Assembly: GCF_000023265.1 (NCBI RefSeq) | Contig: NC_013124.1 | Span: 992,001 to 1,056,000 of the forward strand | DNA: 64,000 nucleotides | Reading direction: 5' to 3' | From: Acidimicrobium ferrooxidans DSM 10331 | GTDB taxonomy: Bacteria; Actinomycetota; Acidimicrobiia; Acidimicrobiales; Acidimicrobiaceae | Shown: piece by piece, positions 17,361 to 26,821 of the stretch | How positions within the stretch are numbered: the first letter of the stretch is position 1 | How the letters are laid out: each line of letters opens with the position of its first letter | Translations under genes and position numbers: made by a program | The notes under the pieces: generated by a model | What the model was told of the DNA's origin: nothing | What the model saw: only the letters and a program-made list of their open reading frames with translations | The model's database searches: none

Positions 17361-20129
17361 TCAGGCTCCACCGCTCACCACCTCCAATCCCTCTACGTCA
17401 GTATATCGAATGCGATAATACCCGAGCGAGCATTCACCGTCAAGTCCCAACACGAGCACCCGCTGACGCCGTAGCCAGGGGTGACGACGCCAACCCTCCG
17501 GCACGGCGAGACTGGTTGCAGCTTCCGTGAGGTAACTAGGCAGCCGGACCACCGAGCCGAGGACCGCCTCGACGTCATCGGGCGTCGGAGGATGCTCGAG
17601 ACTGACCTCGGTCGTCCCGAAGCGCGCGATGTTCGGCGAGGGGCCGACACACGCGATCGCAACCTCGATGCTCGGGACGCTGTCGCGCACCGCCGCTTGG
17701 ACACGAGGATCATCGTCGTCTTCAGGGTCGCCAAGACGGATACGTTCAAGTTCCAGGAGATACCCCGCCCTCGTCGGGTCCGAGATGACGAACTGCTCCG
17801 CCCGTCGTTCTCGTTCGTGTTGCTCCGATTGCCATTCGACGGCGACCCGAGCGCCATGATCATGCCAGGCTGGAGCGATGACGTCGTCGTCCCCATAGAC
17901 GGCCGCCACCAGGGAGGGGACGTCATCGGGGAGCGTCAGCGAGTCCCGAGCGAGCAGCAGGGCGGCCGTTCGAAGCAACAGGTGCTCTCCGTACACTCGC
18001 ACCGAGCCCGAAGGAAACGCGGGTGGTCCGGTTGGCGAGCGCGTGAACCCTGTCACGATGACACGAGGCTCTGTGAAGCCGACGGGGCGTCGCGTGCCGC
18101 GGTGGCGATGGACCCTGCCGATTCGCTGGAGGACGAGGTCGACCGGCGCGAGGTCGGTCGCGAGTACGTCGAAATCGATGTCGAGCGATTGTTCGAGCAC
18201 CTGTGTGCCAACGACAACCTGCCCTGAGAGGCGTGTGCCACCGCGGCCGAAGTGCTCCGCGAGCCAGGACTCCTTCCTCAGTCGATCAGCTGTGGTGAAT
18301 CGAGCGTGCAGCAGGTGTACTGTGCCCATGGGTCGCCGCTCAGCGACGGCGCGGTAGGTGCGTTGCGCCCTTGCCACGGTGTTGCGGATGACGAGGATGT
18401 TCGCCCCGGCCTCTGCCATTTGGGCGACCATCTCCAGTAGCGGCATCGAGGATTCGTCCTCAGGGTCCTCGTCAAGGTGCTCGAGGCGCACCGTAACCGA
18501 TGATGCGTCCGTAGCAACTGGAGTCGTGGTGACGTGGCCGTCGGTCGAGACAGTTGTGATCGAGGGATAGCCCACGAGCCCGAGTGGTGTCGAGTGTCCC
18601 GCATACGCCTCGATGAGACGTGCGCGCACGGCAGGAGGGAGCGTTGCGGAGAGGAGAATCACCGGAATCCGCTCCGCGCCGAGCCACTCGAGGACACGGC
18701 GGAGGAAGACCGACATGTAGGCGTCGTAGGCATGGACCTCGTCGAGGATGACCACTTTTCCGGCGAGACCGACGTGTCGCAAGGCCACGTGGCGGACCTT
18801 GGCGGTTCCGAGCAGGATCTGATCGATCGTGCCCACGACGAAGGGGGCGAGCAGGCGGCGTTTGGGACCGGTGAACCATGCTTCGGCCGTGACGCGTGCG
18901 ATGTCGCCTTCGTCGACATCGACCGCGGACGGAGCGCCGTTCTCAAGGAGGTCACGGAACGCTGGCACCTGCTGTGCGCGGCCGTGGGCAAGTTCGAGCA
19001 CAAAGGTGCCGGGCCCAAGCTGCTCCAACCAGCGCCTGGTGCGGTGGAACATCTGGTTGCTCGTGGCTTGTGTTGGCAGGCCGATGAAGGCTCCGCCGTG
19101 ACCTTGGCGAGTGGCCAAGACCTCGGCCGCAGCGAGGGCGGCTTCGGTCTTACCCATGCCCATCGGCGCCTCGATAAGAACTAGGCCCCCGTCGCCTTGC
19201 TCGACGGCCTCGAGCGTCTGGCGCTGTAGGGCGTTCGGCGAGAAGCCGAAACGATGCTCGAAGGCGGGCGCGCCGACCACGGCTCCGAGGTTGGCGACTC
19301 CGTGCCATCCGAGTTGCACGAGCGCCTCGGCGGCGCGCTGCTGAGCTGCGTGGAGGTAGGCGTCGTCATAGGGGAGGCAGAGGTAGGGGAAGAGCTGCTC
19401 GTTGCTCGCGATCCAGTCCGCGAGGATGACGAACCCTGCGAGTGCGAGTCGCCGCGCACTGCCGAGTTCGGTTGTGCCTGCGAGGCCGAGTACCTGCTGC
19501 GCACCGGCGACCTCGACGACGAGGTCGAACAGGCGCTCGCGCGCGGCACTCCAGGGGTCTCCGGCACCGCCGAGAGGTCGTCCCGCCAGACCATAGAGTT
19601 CGGGGCGCTTGATCGGTTCTCGCTCATAGCCCAGAGGAGGGAACCAACCGTGGTGACCACCGAGGATCGCTGCAACTCCGCGGATAGCGGGTTCGCTCCA
19701 GCCGCGAGCTGCGAGCAGCGGCTGCACCGTGGCCGCCGAGGCGAGTGCGTGAGGTGCCTTCGAGCGCTGGGGGAGCGGCTTGTCCACGGCGAGGCCGGCG
19801 TCGCGGAGTTGCGGGTGCAGCCAGTCGACCTGGATTTGGAAAGCGGGTGTGGCCTTGCCGAGGTCGTGACACCCGGCGAGGAGGGCAAACAATGCTCGAG
19901 CGTGGTCCTCACCGCCGAGGGGTTCGCCGAGCCAGCGCTTCGTCGATGGTGAGAGCCACCCGGCCCACAGCTGCTGTGCAACGAGGGCGGCGTCGACGAG
20001 GTGCGCCGCGAGGGGGTGCCAGCGGTAGGTCGGAGGCTCCGTGGGTGCTCTCGAGGTCTTGGCCCAAAGCCAGAAGGCTGGCGGGATCGGAATCTGGCCT
20101 TCGATGAGTGCGCCATCATTGTGGGTCAT
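17361..20129 (-). CDS. cas3: Cas3, HD nuclease-helicase of type I-E CRISPR
   Basis: 922 residues from ATG 20129; a TTG at 20147 would add six residues. The N-terminal HD nuclease domain shows HPLAAHLVDAALVA, GCHDLGKATPAFQ and LGGHHGWFPP. The SF2 helicase follows: Walker A APMGMGKTEAAL, DEVHAYDAYM, SATLPPAVR, GTQVLEQSLDIDFD and QRIGRVHRHRG. It degrades DNA marked by Cascade. It is the first gene of the cas operon; the upstream region is full of decayed elements and shows no clear promoter. Confidence 0.96.
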   Translation of the reverse strand: MTHNDGALIEGQIPIPPAFWLWAKTSRAPTEPPTYRWHPLAAHLVDAALVAQQLWAGWLSPSTKRWLGEPLGGEDHARALFALLAGCHDLGKATPAFQIQVDWLHPQLRDAGLAVDKPLPQRSKAPHALASAATVQPLLAARGWSEPAIRGVAAILGGHHGWFPPLGYEREPIKRPELYGLAGRPLGGAGDPWSAARERLFDLVVEVAGAQQVLGLAGTTELGSARRLALAGFVILADWIASNEQLFPYLCLPYDDAYLHAAQQRAAEALVQLGWHGVANLGAVVGAPAFEHRFGFSPNALQRQTLEAVEQGDGGLVLIEAPMGMGKTEAALAAAEVLATRQGHGGAFIGLPTQATSNQMFHRTRRWLEQLGPGTFVLELAHGRAQQVPAFRDLLENGAPSAVDVDEGDIARVTAEAWFTGPKRRLLAPFVVGTIDQILLGTAKVRHVALRHVGLAGKVVILDEVHAYDAYMSVFLRRVLEWLGAERIPVILLSATLPPAVRARLIEAYAGHSTPLGLVGYPSITTVSTDGHVTTTPVATDASSVTVRLEHLDEDPEDESSMPLLEMVAQMAEAGANILVIRNTVARAQRTYRAVAERRPMGTVHLLHARFTTADRLRKESWLAEHFGRGGTRLSGQVVVGTQVLEQSLDIDFDVLATDLAPVDLVLQRIGRVHRHRGTRRPVGFTEPRVIVTGFTRSPTGPPAFPSGSVRVYGEHLLLRTAALLLARDSLTLPDDVPSLVAAVYGDDDVIAPAWHDHGARVAVEWQSEQHERERRAEQFVISDPTRAGYLLELERIRLGDPEDDDDPRVQAAVRDSVPSIEVAIACVGPSPNIARFGTTEVSLEHPPTPDDVEAVLGSVVRLPSYLTEAATSLAVPEGWRRHPWLRRQRVLVLGLDGECSLGYYRIRYTDVEGLEVVSGGA

Positions 20130-20279
20130 ATGCACGTCCCACCGCAATGATTTGCCCGACAGACTCGGTCACGACGGAAGCATACGGTCTGGGTCGGACA
20201 CGTGTCGTGACGGCGATGGTGGGAGCAACTCCGGTCTCCGCGCGCACACTGATAATGCGTGATCGGCCAGGGGCCCGCC

Positions 20280-20620
20280 AGCCTGCGTACCTCTGCTCGA
20301 CCTCGAGCGGTGGACGGCGCTCAGCCATCGCAGGAGCCTCGTCGGGGTGTCGCAGTGCACCTGGTCCAAGGTGACTCGCCCGGGGCCCGCGAGGCTCGTC
20401 AGGGGTTCCATGTCGATCGATGAGCCGGGCCGTACGCACTCGGCCGTCTCCAGGTCGATCGTCGTCTGGGCGAGCGCATTGTCGTCGGCGTCGCCGACGG
20501 CGGGATCGAGTCCATCTTGCCCGCCAGCTGGGGCAGCCCACCAACGTGCACAGCGGCGCTGGCCCCGGTCCAACCCGCGGTCGCGATACCTCGACGACGC
20601 AGGTGGGCTTGGGACACCCC
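20280..20620 (-). pseudogene. Remnant of an IS3-family transposase C-terminus
   Basis: Minus-strand translations in shifting frames resemble the end of an IS3 integrase domain: GDADDNALAQTTIDLETAE (compare the family's GDSYDNALAETxxGLYKxE), then TRLLRWLSA, and in another frame PPLEVEQRYAG (compare PPVEYExxY). Frame changes between these pieces show that it is not functional. The N-terminal and catalytic Asp parts are not clearly found. It differs from the element in the CRISPR array. Confidence 0.5.
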
Positions 20621-21197
20621 AGACGACAGGTACCGACCAACGCGAGGAGGCAGTTGACGGCCGATCTCGTTCTTCGGCTACCGATGCGCTCCCCATGACG
20701 ACCATGCCCGCCACGGGAGTGGAACGAGCTTTCTGGCGCTCGATCGCTATAGCGGCCCAGACGGCCCAAGTCGTAGTTCGTGTGTGCTCGTCGGCGTCGG
20801 TCAGTGCGCGCTCGTTCAGCCATCTTGGTGGGATGGCACCTGTGACGCCGACCGACCCCTCGGGCCGCTTCCTGTCGGTCGTGGTGCGCGAGGAGATCGG
20901 CCCTGTTGCGAGCCCGATCGCATGCGGAGTCGAGGTCCTTCGTTGGCTGAGTCCTCGCCCCTCGACCACCGTGCGCCAGTTCTGCCGCAACACAGTACGG
21001 AGATCAGACACGCTCGAGGAGCGCCGCGGTGCGTGGGTCCTCGAGCGATCGGTCGTGCCGCCCGAAAGCGCTCAGACGGGCTCGAACGGTCTGAGCGAAC
21101 ACGATGGCGGGCGGTGCCCATGTCGCGAAGCGGCACATCACGGAGATCGCGGGTCGCGCTGTGTGCCGCGAACGTCGTGGCCGACTTCGAAGACGAT

Positions 21198-21286
21198 ACG
21201 CGGACCCCGCCTACGCGGGGAGCATCTTGGCGCCGCTACCGAGTTCGGTATCATCGCCGGATCACCCCCGCATGCGCGAGGACGTG
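21198..21286 (-). CRISPR. Relic repeat-spacer-repeat unit of the same repeat family
   Basis: Two degenerate 28-bp repeats (21198-21225 and 21259-21286) are separated by exactly 33 bp. The first keeps the 3' part of the plus-strand repeat (CCCCGCCT, one change, then CGCGGGGAGCA). The second keeps its 5' part (GGATCACCCCCGC, one change, then TGCGCG). Orientation equals that of the main array. It lies upstream of cas3, about 10 kb from the main array. Confidence 0.75.
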
Positions 21287-21534
21287 GACGTCAGCGTAGA
21301 GGGACGCGCGGGTCGCCCCGTTCAGGCGCCGGATGGGAGGTGGGTCAGCCTGGCTGCGCGTGGACGAGCCGAGCCGCGGCTACGGTCACCGATGTCGGCG
21401 TAGTTCAGATCCTGAGGCGTGGCGTCGGGGGCAGCGGCACACATCCTCCGGCCTCGGGTGTGTCCTCGGCTCTGACGTGCTGAGGCGGGAGCTGTCGTGA
21501 TGGACGATGACGGACCTCGACGCAGCCCGGTCAG

Positions 21535-22060
21535 TGCCATCTCGTGCGGCCTCGTGGGCACGGTGACCCCGCTGCATGAGCTGCGCTGTGTTGTACCAGT
21601 GCACCGAGGCCGAGGTGAGCTCCGCGAGCGTCGCGATGGGTCCGCGACGAAAGGGCGAGCGAAGGTGGAGTCGTTGGCCTACGGGCTGGTCGTGGTCTCT
21701 GTGGGGCGTGGCGTCGTCGCCGTCCTCGGCGAACTTCGAGGCCCCTGGACCTGTTGGCAATGGCACCACGTCGCTGTGGACGGCGGCGCTCGACGATCCT
21801 GCGTCTGCATGAGAGGTGGCGATCGCAGCCAAGAGCATCCTCGGCCTGCTGGAGGCCCTTGGCTGTGCACGCGGCGCTCTCGACGAACTCGGTGCCGCTG
21901 CGAAGCGAGCCTGTCTCCCTGGTGATGGCGTGCCGACGAAGACGCAGCTGTGAACGCCGTGCAGCCGAACCAGTTGGTGAGCCCGACGTCGGTGGCGTCG
22001 ACCACGTCGAGCTCGCGGGGCAGACGGCTAGCGGTCTCGTGCGCCCGAAGCGCCACTGAA
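21535..22060 (-). pseudogene. Second decayed IS3-family transposase
   Basis: Three minus-strand frames together recall the integrase core: VVDATDVGLTNWFGCTAFTA in one frame (first Asp region, compare VxDITYVxTxxGFxYxAFV), HADAGSSSAAVHSD in another (second Asp region, compare HSDAGSQYTAVRF), and RGPIATLAELTSASVHWYNT near the end (compare the WYNxxRLH block). Frameshifts separate them. It is an old insertion unrelated in detail to the intact element at 7161-8442. Confidence 0.55.
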
Positions 22061-22609
22061 CGAGGCAGGGGGCGAGTTGCAGGCTCGGATTGCGGACCGT
22101 CGCGTGTCGTCTCGTGTCCCGTCGCATCCCGCGCCAGCTATGGGGGCACGGGGAGCTGCGGACGCGGCCGGTCGCGGAGAGGCTCGTTGCGCCCTTGGTA
22201 CGGGTACTGATCGTCGTTCAGGGGGCCTGAGCCGATGGACAGGTGGAGCCTCGGACGATCGAGGTGCGCGTGCGGTGCGCCCGAGCGATCGGTGCGACCC
22301 CGAATGCGTGCGTTGCGTGGCCACGTCAAGGAGTCGCAGATCACACTGATCGTCTCATCTTCCGCACGCGTCGGACGCCGTCGTCATGTGTCGAGATCAT
22401 GCGCTTGACGTCGAGGTTCCCGGGTTCGGAGCGCGCACATCGCGGGCGTGATCGGTGGTGAAGCCCGGCTGCTCGCGAGCTTCGATGCAGTCCTGGTCGT
22501 GCCCCTGTGGCGCGTCGTTCGGGTGGCGTCGCGCCGTTCGGCCGTGGGCTTCGGGAATGAGTAGCGAGCCCGGCATGGTTGTTCGATGGTCCGTGTGAGC
22601 TTCGATGGC

Positions 22610-23383
22610 TCAGCTACGATCGTCGAGACCGGTGATCGCAGCGAGCAGGCTCTCGACTGTGAACTCGGACGTCGGGGCGTCACGTACCACTCGACCGAGC
22701 CGCAACACGATGATCCGGTCGCAGACCTCCAGCACGTGGGGGAGCGTGTGGGAGATGAAGAGGACGCTGAGCCCACGGTCGCGCGCCGCGCGGATGACCT
22801 TGAGCACCTCGAGGCTCTGGCGTGCTCCGAGGTGGTTCGTGGGTTCGTCGAGGATGATGACATGGCGAGCCCAGGTGATCGTGCGCGCGATGGCGACCGC
22901 CTGGCGCTGTCCGCCGGAGAGCTCGGCGACCGTGCGGCCCATGCCCTCGATGGTGATGCCGACACGCTGGAGTTCGGCGAGGGCCTCGCGCTCCATGCTT
23001 CGCTGATCGACGAAGCCGAGCCTGCCGAGCAACCCACGCCGACGTCGCTCACGGCCGAGGAAGAGGTTCGATCCGATGGAGAGATCCGGTGCGAGTCCGG
23101 AGTCCTGGTAAAGGGTTTCGATACCGGCGGTTCGCGCCTCGCGGGGTGAGCGCCAGTGTCGTTGCTCGCCGTCGACCCAGATCTCGCCCTTGTCGGGTTC
23201 GAGGACGCCCGAGATCGTCTTGATGAGGGAGGACTTGCCGGCACCGTTGTCGCCGACGATGCCGATGACCTCGCTCGGGTACACCTGGAGGCTGACGTCC
23301 TCGAGGGCGACCACGGATCCGTAGGTGAGCGAGAGGTGGCGCAGTTCGAGCACCGGTTGGCGCGTCGTCGTGGTGCTGGTCAT
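22610..23383 (-). CDS. Sugar ABC importer, ATP-binding protein
   Basis: 257 residues from ATG 23383 (overlapping the permease stop, ATGA). Single ABC domain with Walker A GDNGAGKSS, signature LSGGQRQAVAIAR and Walker B HVIILDEPTNHLG. This short form with one ABC domain resembles FrcA/XylG-like ATPases rather than the double-domain RbsA. It energises the adjacent permease. The order binding protein-permease-ATPase on one strand with a LacI regulator and PfkB kinase suggests import of a pentose or hexose; the sugar cannot be read from sequence. Confidence 0.92.
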   Translation of the reverse strand: MTSTTTTRQPVLELRHLSLTYGSVVALEDVSLQVYPSEVIGIVGDNGAGKSSLIKTISGVLEPDKGEIWVDGEQRHWRSPREARTAGIETLYQDSGLAPDLSIGSNLFLGRERRRRGLLGRLGFVDQRSMEREALAELQRVGITIEGMGRTVAELSGGQRQAVAIARTITWARHVIILDEPTNHLGARQSLEVLKVIRAARDRGLSVLFISHTLPHVLEVCDRIIVLRLGRVVRDAPTSEFTVESLLAAITGLDDRS

Positions 23384-24426
23384 GTGGTCATCCTCCCGGT
23401 CGCGTTCGAACGACGTCGGAGCGTCTGGAGCAGCGCCGCGAGGGCGATAATTGCGCCAACGACGACTTGAATCCATGTCGGGGCCACGTTGATGAAGATG
23501 AGGCCGTCGCTCACCACGGTGAGGAGAGCCGCGCCGAGGATCACACCCCACCACCTGCCGACGCCGCCGTAGAGGGAGGCGCCGCCGATCACGACCGCGG
23601 CGATGGCGAGCAGATTGGCCGAGTTGCTGACCTCGGTCGTCGGGGCGGCCGAGCCGGATCGGATGTAGAAAAACATCCCGGTGAGTCCAGCGAGGACCCC
23701 CGAGAGGATGTAGATCGAGGCGACGTGACGGCGGGTCTTGATGCCGGCGGCAAGGGCAGCAAACTCGTTCGAGCCGATCGCGTAGGTGTAGCGCCCATAG
23801 ACGGTGAAGTGCAAGACGACGCCGAGCACGATCGCGATCACGATCACGATGATGTCGAGCCAGGTGAACAGGCTGATGCCCGAGGTGCTCCAGACGATGG
23901 CCCGCGGATCGTAGCCCACCGGCGCTCCGTTGGAGATCACGAGTGCGAGGCCGGCCCCTGCGCTGTAGGTGATGAGGGTCGCCACGAACGGCACCAGGCG
24001 GAACACCGTGATGAGCAACGCGCTGATGGCTCCGGCGACTGCCCCGAGGCCCGCGCACAGGATCGTGCCGAGCACCAAGATGACGGCGAGGTTGTCGCCG
24101 TGGGTGACGAGTGGCTGGATCCATCCCGCCACGATCACCCCGGTGACCGCGGCGGTCGATCCGACGGCGAGGTCGATGCCACCAGCGATGATGACGAACG
24201 CCTCGGCGATGGCGATCATGACGAGACCGCTGAAGTCGGTGAGCAGGTTCGTGAACTCGCCGATCCGGAAGAAGAGCGTGTTGCGGGCACCGAAGAACAA
24301 GATCAGTGCAATGAGTACCACGACGAGCACGAACTGCTGGTTGGTGACGATACGCCGCAAGGTTGGCGTCGTCGGTCGGCTCGTCACGGCCGCTGGGGCC
24401 GCGTCGTCATCACGCGTCAGGCTCAC
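23380..24426 (-). CDS. Sugar ABC importer permease, RbsC/FrcC family
   Basis: 348 residues from GTG 24426, preceded by GGGAGGAG. The protein is mostly hydrophobic with about eight to ten membrane segments. It carries the family signature around EAFVIIAGGIDLAVGSTAAV and the later GIKTRRHVASIYILSG and GRWWGVILGA. It forms the channel for a sugar delivered by the lipoprotein encoded upstream. A 95-base gap with a strong hairpin separates it from the binding-protein gene. Confidence 0.93.
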   Translation of the reverse strand: MSLTRDDDAAPAAVTSRPTTPTLRRIVTNQQFVLVVVLIALILFFGARNTLFFRIGEFTNLLTDFSGLVMIAIAEAFVIIAGGIDLAVGSTAAVTGVIVAGWIQPLVTHGDNLAVILVLGTILCAGLGAVAGAISALLITVFRLVPFVATLITYSAGAGLALVISNGAPVGYDPRAIVWSTSGISLFTWLDIIVIVIAIVLGVVLHFTVYGRYTYAIGSNEFAALAAGIKTRRHVASIYILSGVLAGLTGMFFYIRSGSAAPTTEVSNSANLLAIAAVVIGGASLYGGVGRWWGVILGAALLTVVSDGLIFINVAPTWIQVVVGAIIALAALLQTLRRRSNATGRMTT

Positions 24427-24469
24427 GTCAACTCCTCCCGCCAGGGCTCATGGCAACCACGAGATGCGT

Positions 24470-24509
24470 GTGTCTCCCCGGCCCCGGGGGTTGGGTACCG
24501 GGGAGACAC
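24470..24509. terminator. Hairpin between binding-protein and permease genes (partial terminator or mRNA stabiliser)
   Basis: Arms GTGTCTCCCCGG (24470-24481) and CCGGGGAGACAC (24498-24509) are perfect over 12 bp with a 16-base loop. It sits directly after the binding-protein stop, where ABC operons often have a hairpin that gives more binding protein than permease. Confidence 0.7.
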
Positions 24510-24521
24510 GTGCGCGTCGAG

Positions 24522-25571
24522 CTAGCTCTGGACGTACTGGTACTTCTGGAGGATGCTCTGTGGTGTCGAGGGCGTGAGCAAGATGTTCGGGATGAGCTGC
24601 AGGTGGGGCACCGGCTTGTGGTGCAGTGCGTCCACGGCGTACTCGATGATCAGCTTGCCCTCGAGGGTCGGCTGCTGGGAGATGATCGCCGAGAGCGACC
24701 CCTGTCCGCCCGCCTCCATCGACTGGATGTTGGTCGCGTAGGCGTCGTAGCCCACGATCTTCACGTTCGCGCCTTCGGCGCCGGCCGCCTTGACAGCTGC
24801 GCTCGCACCTTCTGCATCCGTGCCATCCACCGCGAAGATGCCGTCGAGGTGGTGGGCGCTGATGTCCTGGGCGAACCCAGACTGCGCGACGCTCGGCTCC
24901 GACTCGCTCACGACGTCATTGAGCACCTGGATGTTCGGGTAGTGCGCCTTGATCTCGGCCTTGAAGCCCGCGACGCGTTGGGCGTCGGTGGTGGTGGTCA
25001 GCGACGAGACGCCGACCGCAACCGTGCACGGGTTGGACGCGGTGCAGTTCTTTGCGTAGTCCATGGCGGAGGCCAGTGCTTGGGCCGCCGTCTCGCCACC
25101 TTGGTAGTTGTCACCGGTGACCCAGGAGGTGATCATGCTCTGGTCCGACGATCCGGAGTCGACGTTGAGGACCTTGATACCTTCCTTGACGGCCTCTTGC
25201 ATGTAGGTGTTCAAGGCCTTCGGATCGGTGGGCGCGACCACGATGGCGTTCGGATGCAGCGCGAGGACCTGCTGCAGGATCGGGATCTGCGTCGCTGGCG
25301 AGTAGTCGACCGGGTCGCCCTGCCAGACGAGCTTCACGCCGAGCGCCTTGGCTTCGGCGGCCGCGCCGACGTACATCGACTGGAAGAACGGATCGGCTTC
25401 TGCGCCGACGACGAAACCGATGGTGGTGCCGCTGCTCGAGGCCGTCGTGGACGACGACGTCGTGGACGAGGACGACGACGTGGATCCACACGCGGCAGCC
25501 AGGAGCGATGCGCCAGCGAGCACCGCGCCGACGACGGCTGGCCGACGCCAGGTCCGAAGAGACCGAGTCAT
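24522..25571 (-). CDS. Sugar ABC importer, substrate-binding lipoprotein
   Basis: 349 residues; ATG 25571 after GGGAGAAGGGGG. It has an N-terminal lipoprotein signal with lipobox LLAAACGS, then a Ser/Thr linker, then a periplasmic-binding-protein type 1 (Peripla_BP_4) fold: TTIGFVVGAEADPFFQ, PNAIVVAPTDPKAL, KVLNVDSGSSDQS, GIFAVDGTDAEGASAAV and VKIVGYDAYATNI. It captures the sugar outside the membrane. It is the first gene of the importer operon, just downstream of lacI. Confidence 0.93.
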   Translation of the reverse strand: MTRSLRTWRRPAVVGAVLAGASLLAAACGSTSSSSSTTSSSTTASSSGTTIGFVVGAEADPFFQSMYVGAAAEAKALGVKLVWQGDPVDYSPATQIPILQQVLALHPNAIVVAPTDPKALNTYMQEAVKEGIKVLNVDSGSSDQSMITSWVTGDNYQGGETAAQALASAMDYAKNCTASNPCTVAVGVSSLTTTTDAQRVAGFKAEIKAHYPNIQVLNDVVSESEPSVAQSGFAQDISAHHLDGIFAVDGTDAEGASAAVKAAGAEGANVKIVGYDAYATNIQSMEAGGQGSLSAIISQQPTLEGKLIIEYAVDALHHKPVPHLQLIPNILLTPSTPQSILQKYQYVQS

Positions 25572-25643
25572 GAATTCCCCCTTCTCCCACGCGGGACGTG
25601 CTCTCCGTTCCGCGGTTGGGTGTGAGACTAGCGGGCTCTGATA

Positions 25644-25656
25644 TCGTTGTCAACGA
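25644..25656. promoter_or_regulatory. Candidate LacI-type operator upstream of the importer
   Basis: TCGTTGTCAACGA is a 13-bp palindrome (central base unpaired) about 75 bases before the binding-protein ATG, overlapping the lacI stop codon. Position and symmetry fit an operator for the adjacent LacI protein. Confidence 0.4.
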
Positions 25657-26699
25657 CCATCGGGCGCGGGGATCTCACCCGATCCTCGAGCGACGAGGCG
25701 CCACGGTGCGTACGCGGTCTGGATGGGGAGCGATGGGTCGTCCATCCGTGCGAACAGCAGGGAGGCGGCGAGCGCTCCGATCTGCTCGACCTCCTGGCTG
25801 ATGACACTGACGGGCGGGTCGAGGAGGTCGGCGAGGTCGAAGTCGTCGAAGCCGATCAGCGCGACGGATCGCTCGAGCCCTGCGGCGCGCAGTGCGTAGA
25901 TGACACCGATGGTGATGAGGTTCTGACCCGCGAGTATGGCAGTTGGCGGGTGCGGGCCAGCGAGGAGTTCACGGGTGCGCTCGGCGGCCTCGCCGACGGA
26001 GTGCACGTCCATGACCGCGAGGCGCGGATCGATCACTAGACCGCCAGCGACCAGGCCGTCGAGGTAGCCAAGCCTCCGGTCGACGGCGGTGGCGATCGTG
26101 GAGAGATCGCCGAGAAAGGCGATGCGCCGATGACCGTGGGCGATGAGGTGCTCGACGGCGGCTCGCGCGCCAGCGCGATTGTCGATGAGGACGGCGTCGG
26201 CATCGAGATGGCGCGGGGGTCGATCGACGAAGATGACCGGGACGGACGCGCGCTGAAGCTCGGCAAGGTAGTGGTGGTCGTCGGCGGCCGGTTCGACGAC
26301 GATGCCGTCGACGCCGTGGCGCCACATCGCTGCGACGAGCTGGCGTTCTCGGTCGGGGCGCTCCTCGTGGCTCGCGGCGAGCACCGAGACGCCGCGATCG
26401 CGCGCGGCCAGCTCGATCATGCGGAGGATCCGCGCTGGGTGGGGGTTCGAGAGATCGTCGAAGATCGCGGCGATCGTGGAGGAGCGTCGATCGAGACGAC
26501 GCAGCGAGCGCGCGGAGAGGTTGGGCTCGTAGCGTAACTCACGGATCGCGGCGCGCACGCGCTCGGTGACCTCGGCCGTGACGCCTGGCTCGTCGTTGAC
26601 GACGCGCGACACCGTCTTCAGCGAGACCCCCGCGCGATGGGCGACGTCCTTCATCGTGGCTCGAGCCTTCGGGGTCGGGCGCGTGAACTCGGTCGTCAC
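25650..26699 (-). CDS. LacI-family transcriptional regulator
   Basis: 349 residues from GTG 26699, preceded by AAGGAG at good distance; an internal ATG at 26654 starts directly at the helix-turn-helix. The DNA-binding domain reads MKDVAHRAGVSLKTVSRVVN, followed by a ligand-binding core (VDGIVVEPAADDHHY, VPVIFVDRPPRHLDAD, RRIAFLGDLS, ALIGFDDFDLADLLDPPVSV). It probably represses the sugar importer transcribed just downstream on the same strand, with sugar as inducer. Confidence 0.92.
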   Translation of the reverse strand: MTTEFTRPTPKARATMKDVAHRAGVSLKTVSRVVNDEPGVTAEVTERVRAAIRELRYEPNLSARSLRRLDRRSSTIAAIFDDLSNPHPARILRMIELAARDRGVSVLAASHEERPDRERQLVAAMWRHGVDGIVVEPAADDHHYLAELQRASVPVIFVDRPPRHLDADAVLIDNRAGARAAVEHLIAHGHRRIAFLGDLSTIATAVDRRLGYLDGLVAGGLVIDPRLAVMDVHSVGEAAERTRELLAGPHPPTAILAGQNLITIGVIYALRAAGLERSVALIGFDDFDLADLLDPPVSVISQEVEQIGALAASLLFARMDDPSLPIQTAYAPWRLVARGSGEIPAPDGR

Positions 26700-26821
26700 G
26701 GTGCTCCTTCGTGGTCCGGTGCCCAACGGGTACGAGTGCTCATTGGTCGACTCGCGCTCAGCATAGGCAGCTCGGCCTGGTGCGTCGAGGCACGTCCCGA
26801 GCTCGGGCCTCCTCAGGACTC

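Larger units (their letters stand above)
20130..22609. other. Gene-poor region of decayed mobile elements between cas3 and the ABC importer
   Basis: About 2.5 kb without an intact gene. It contains the two transposase remnants and the relic CRISPR unit listed separately. From about 22060 to 22609, downstream of the importer ATPase gene, I see nothing recognisable. Long open frames on both strands here change frame within homologous segments and are not intact genes. Confidence 0.65.

Noticed and set aside
20169-21011. 280-codon minus-strand frame upstream of cas3 as an intact gene
   Set aside because: Only a short part resembles a transposase end, and the similarity continues in another frame, so it is a decayed element.
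20347-21483. 378-codon plus-strand frame over the relic CRISPR region
   Set aside because: Low-complexity translation; it crosses degenerate repeats and is antisense to transposase remnants.
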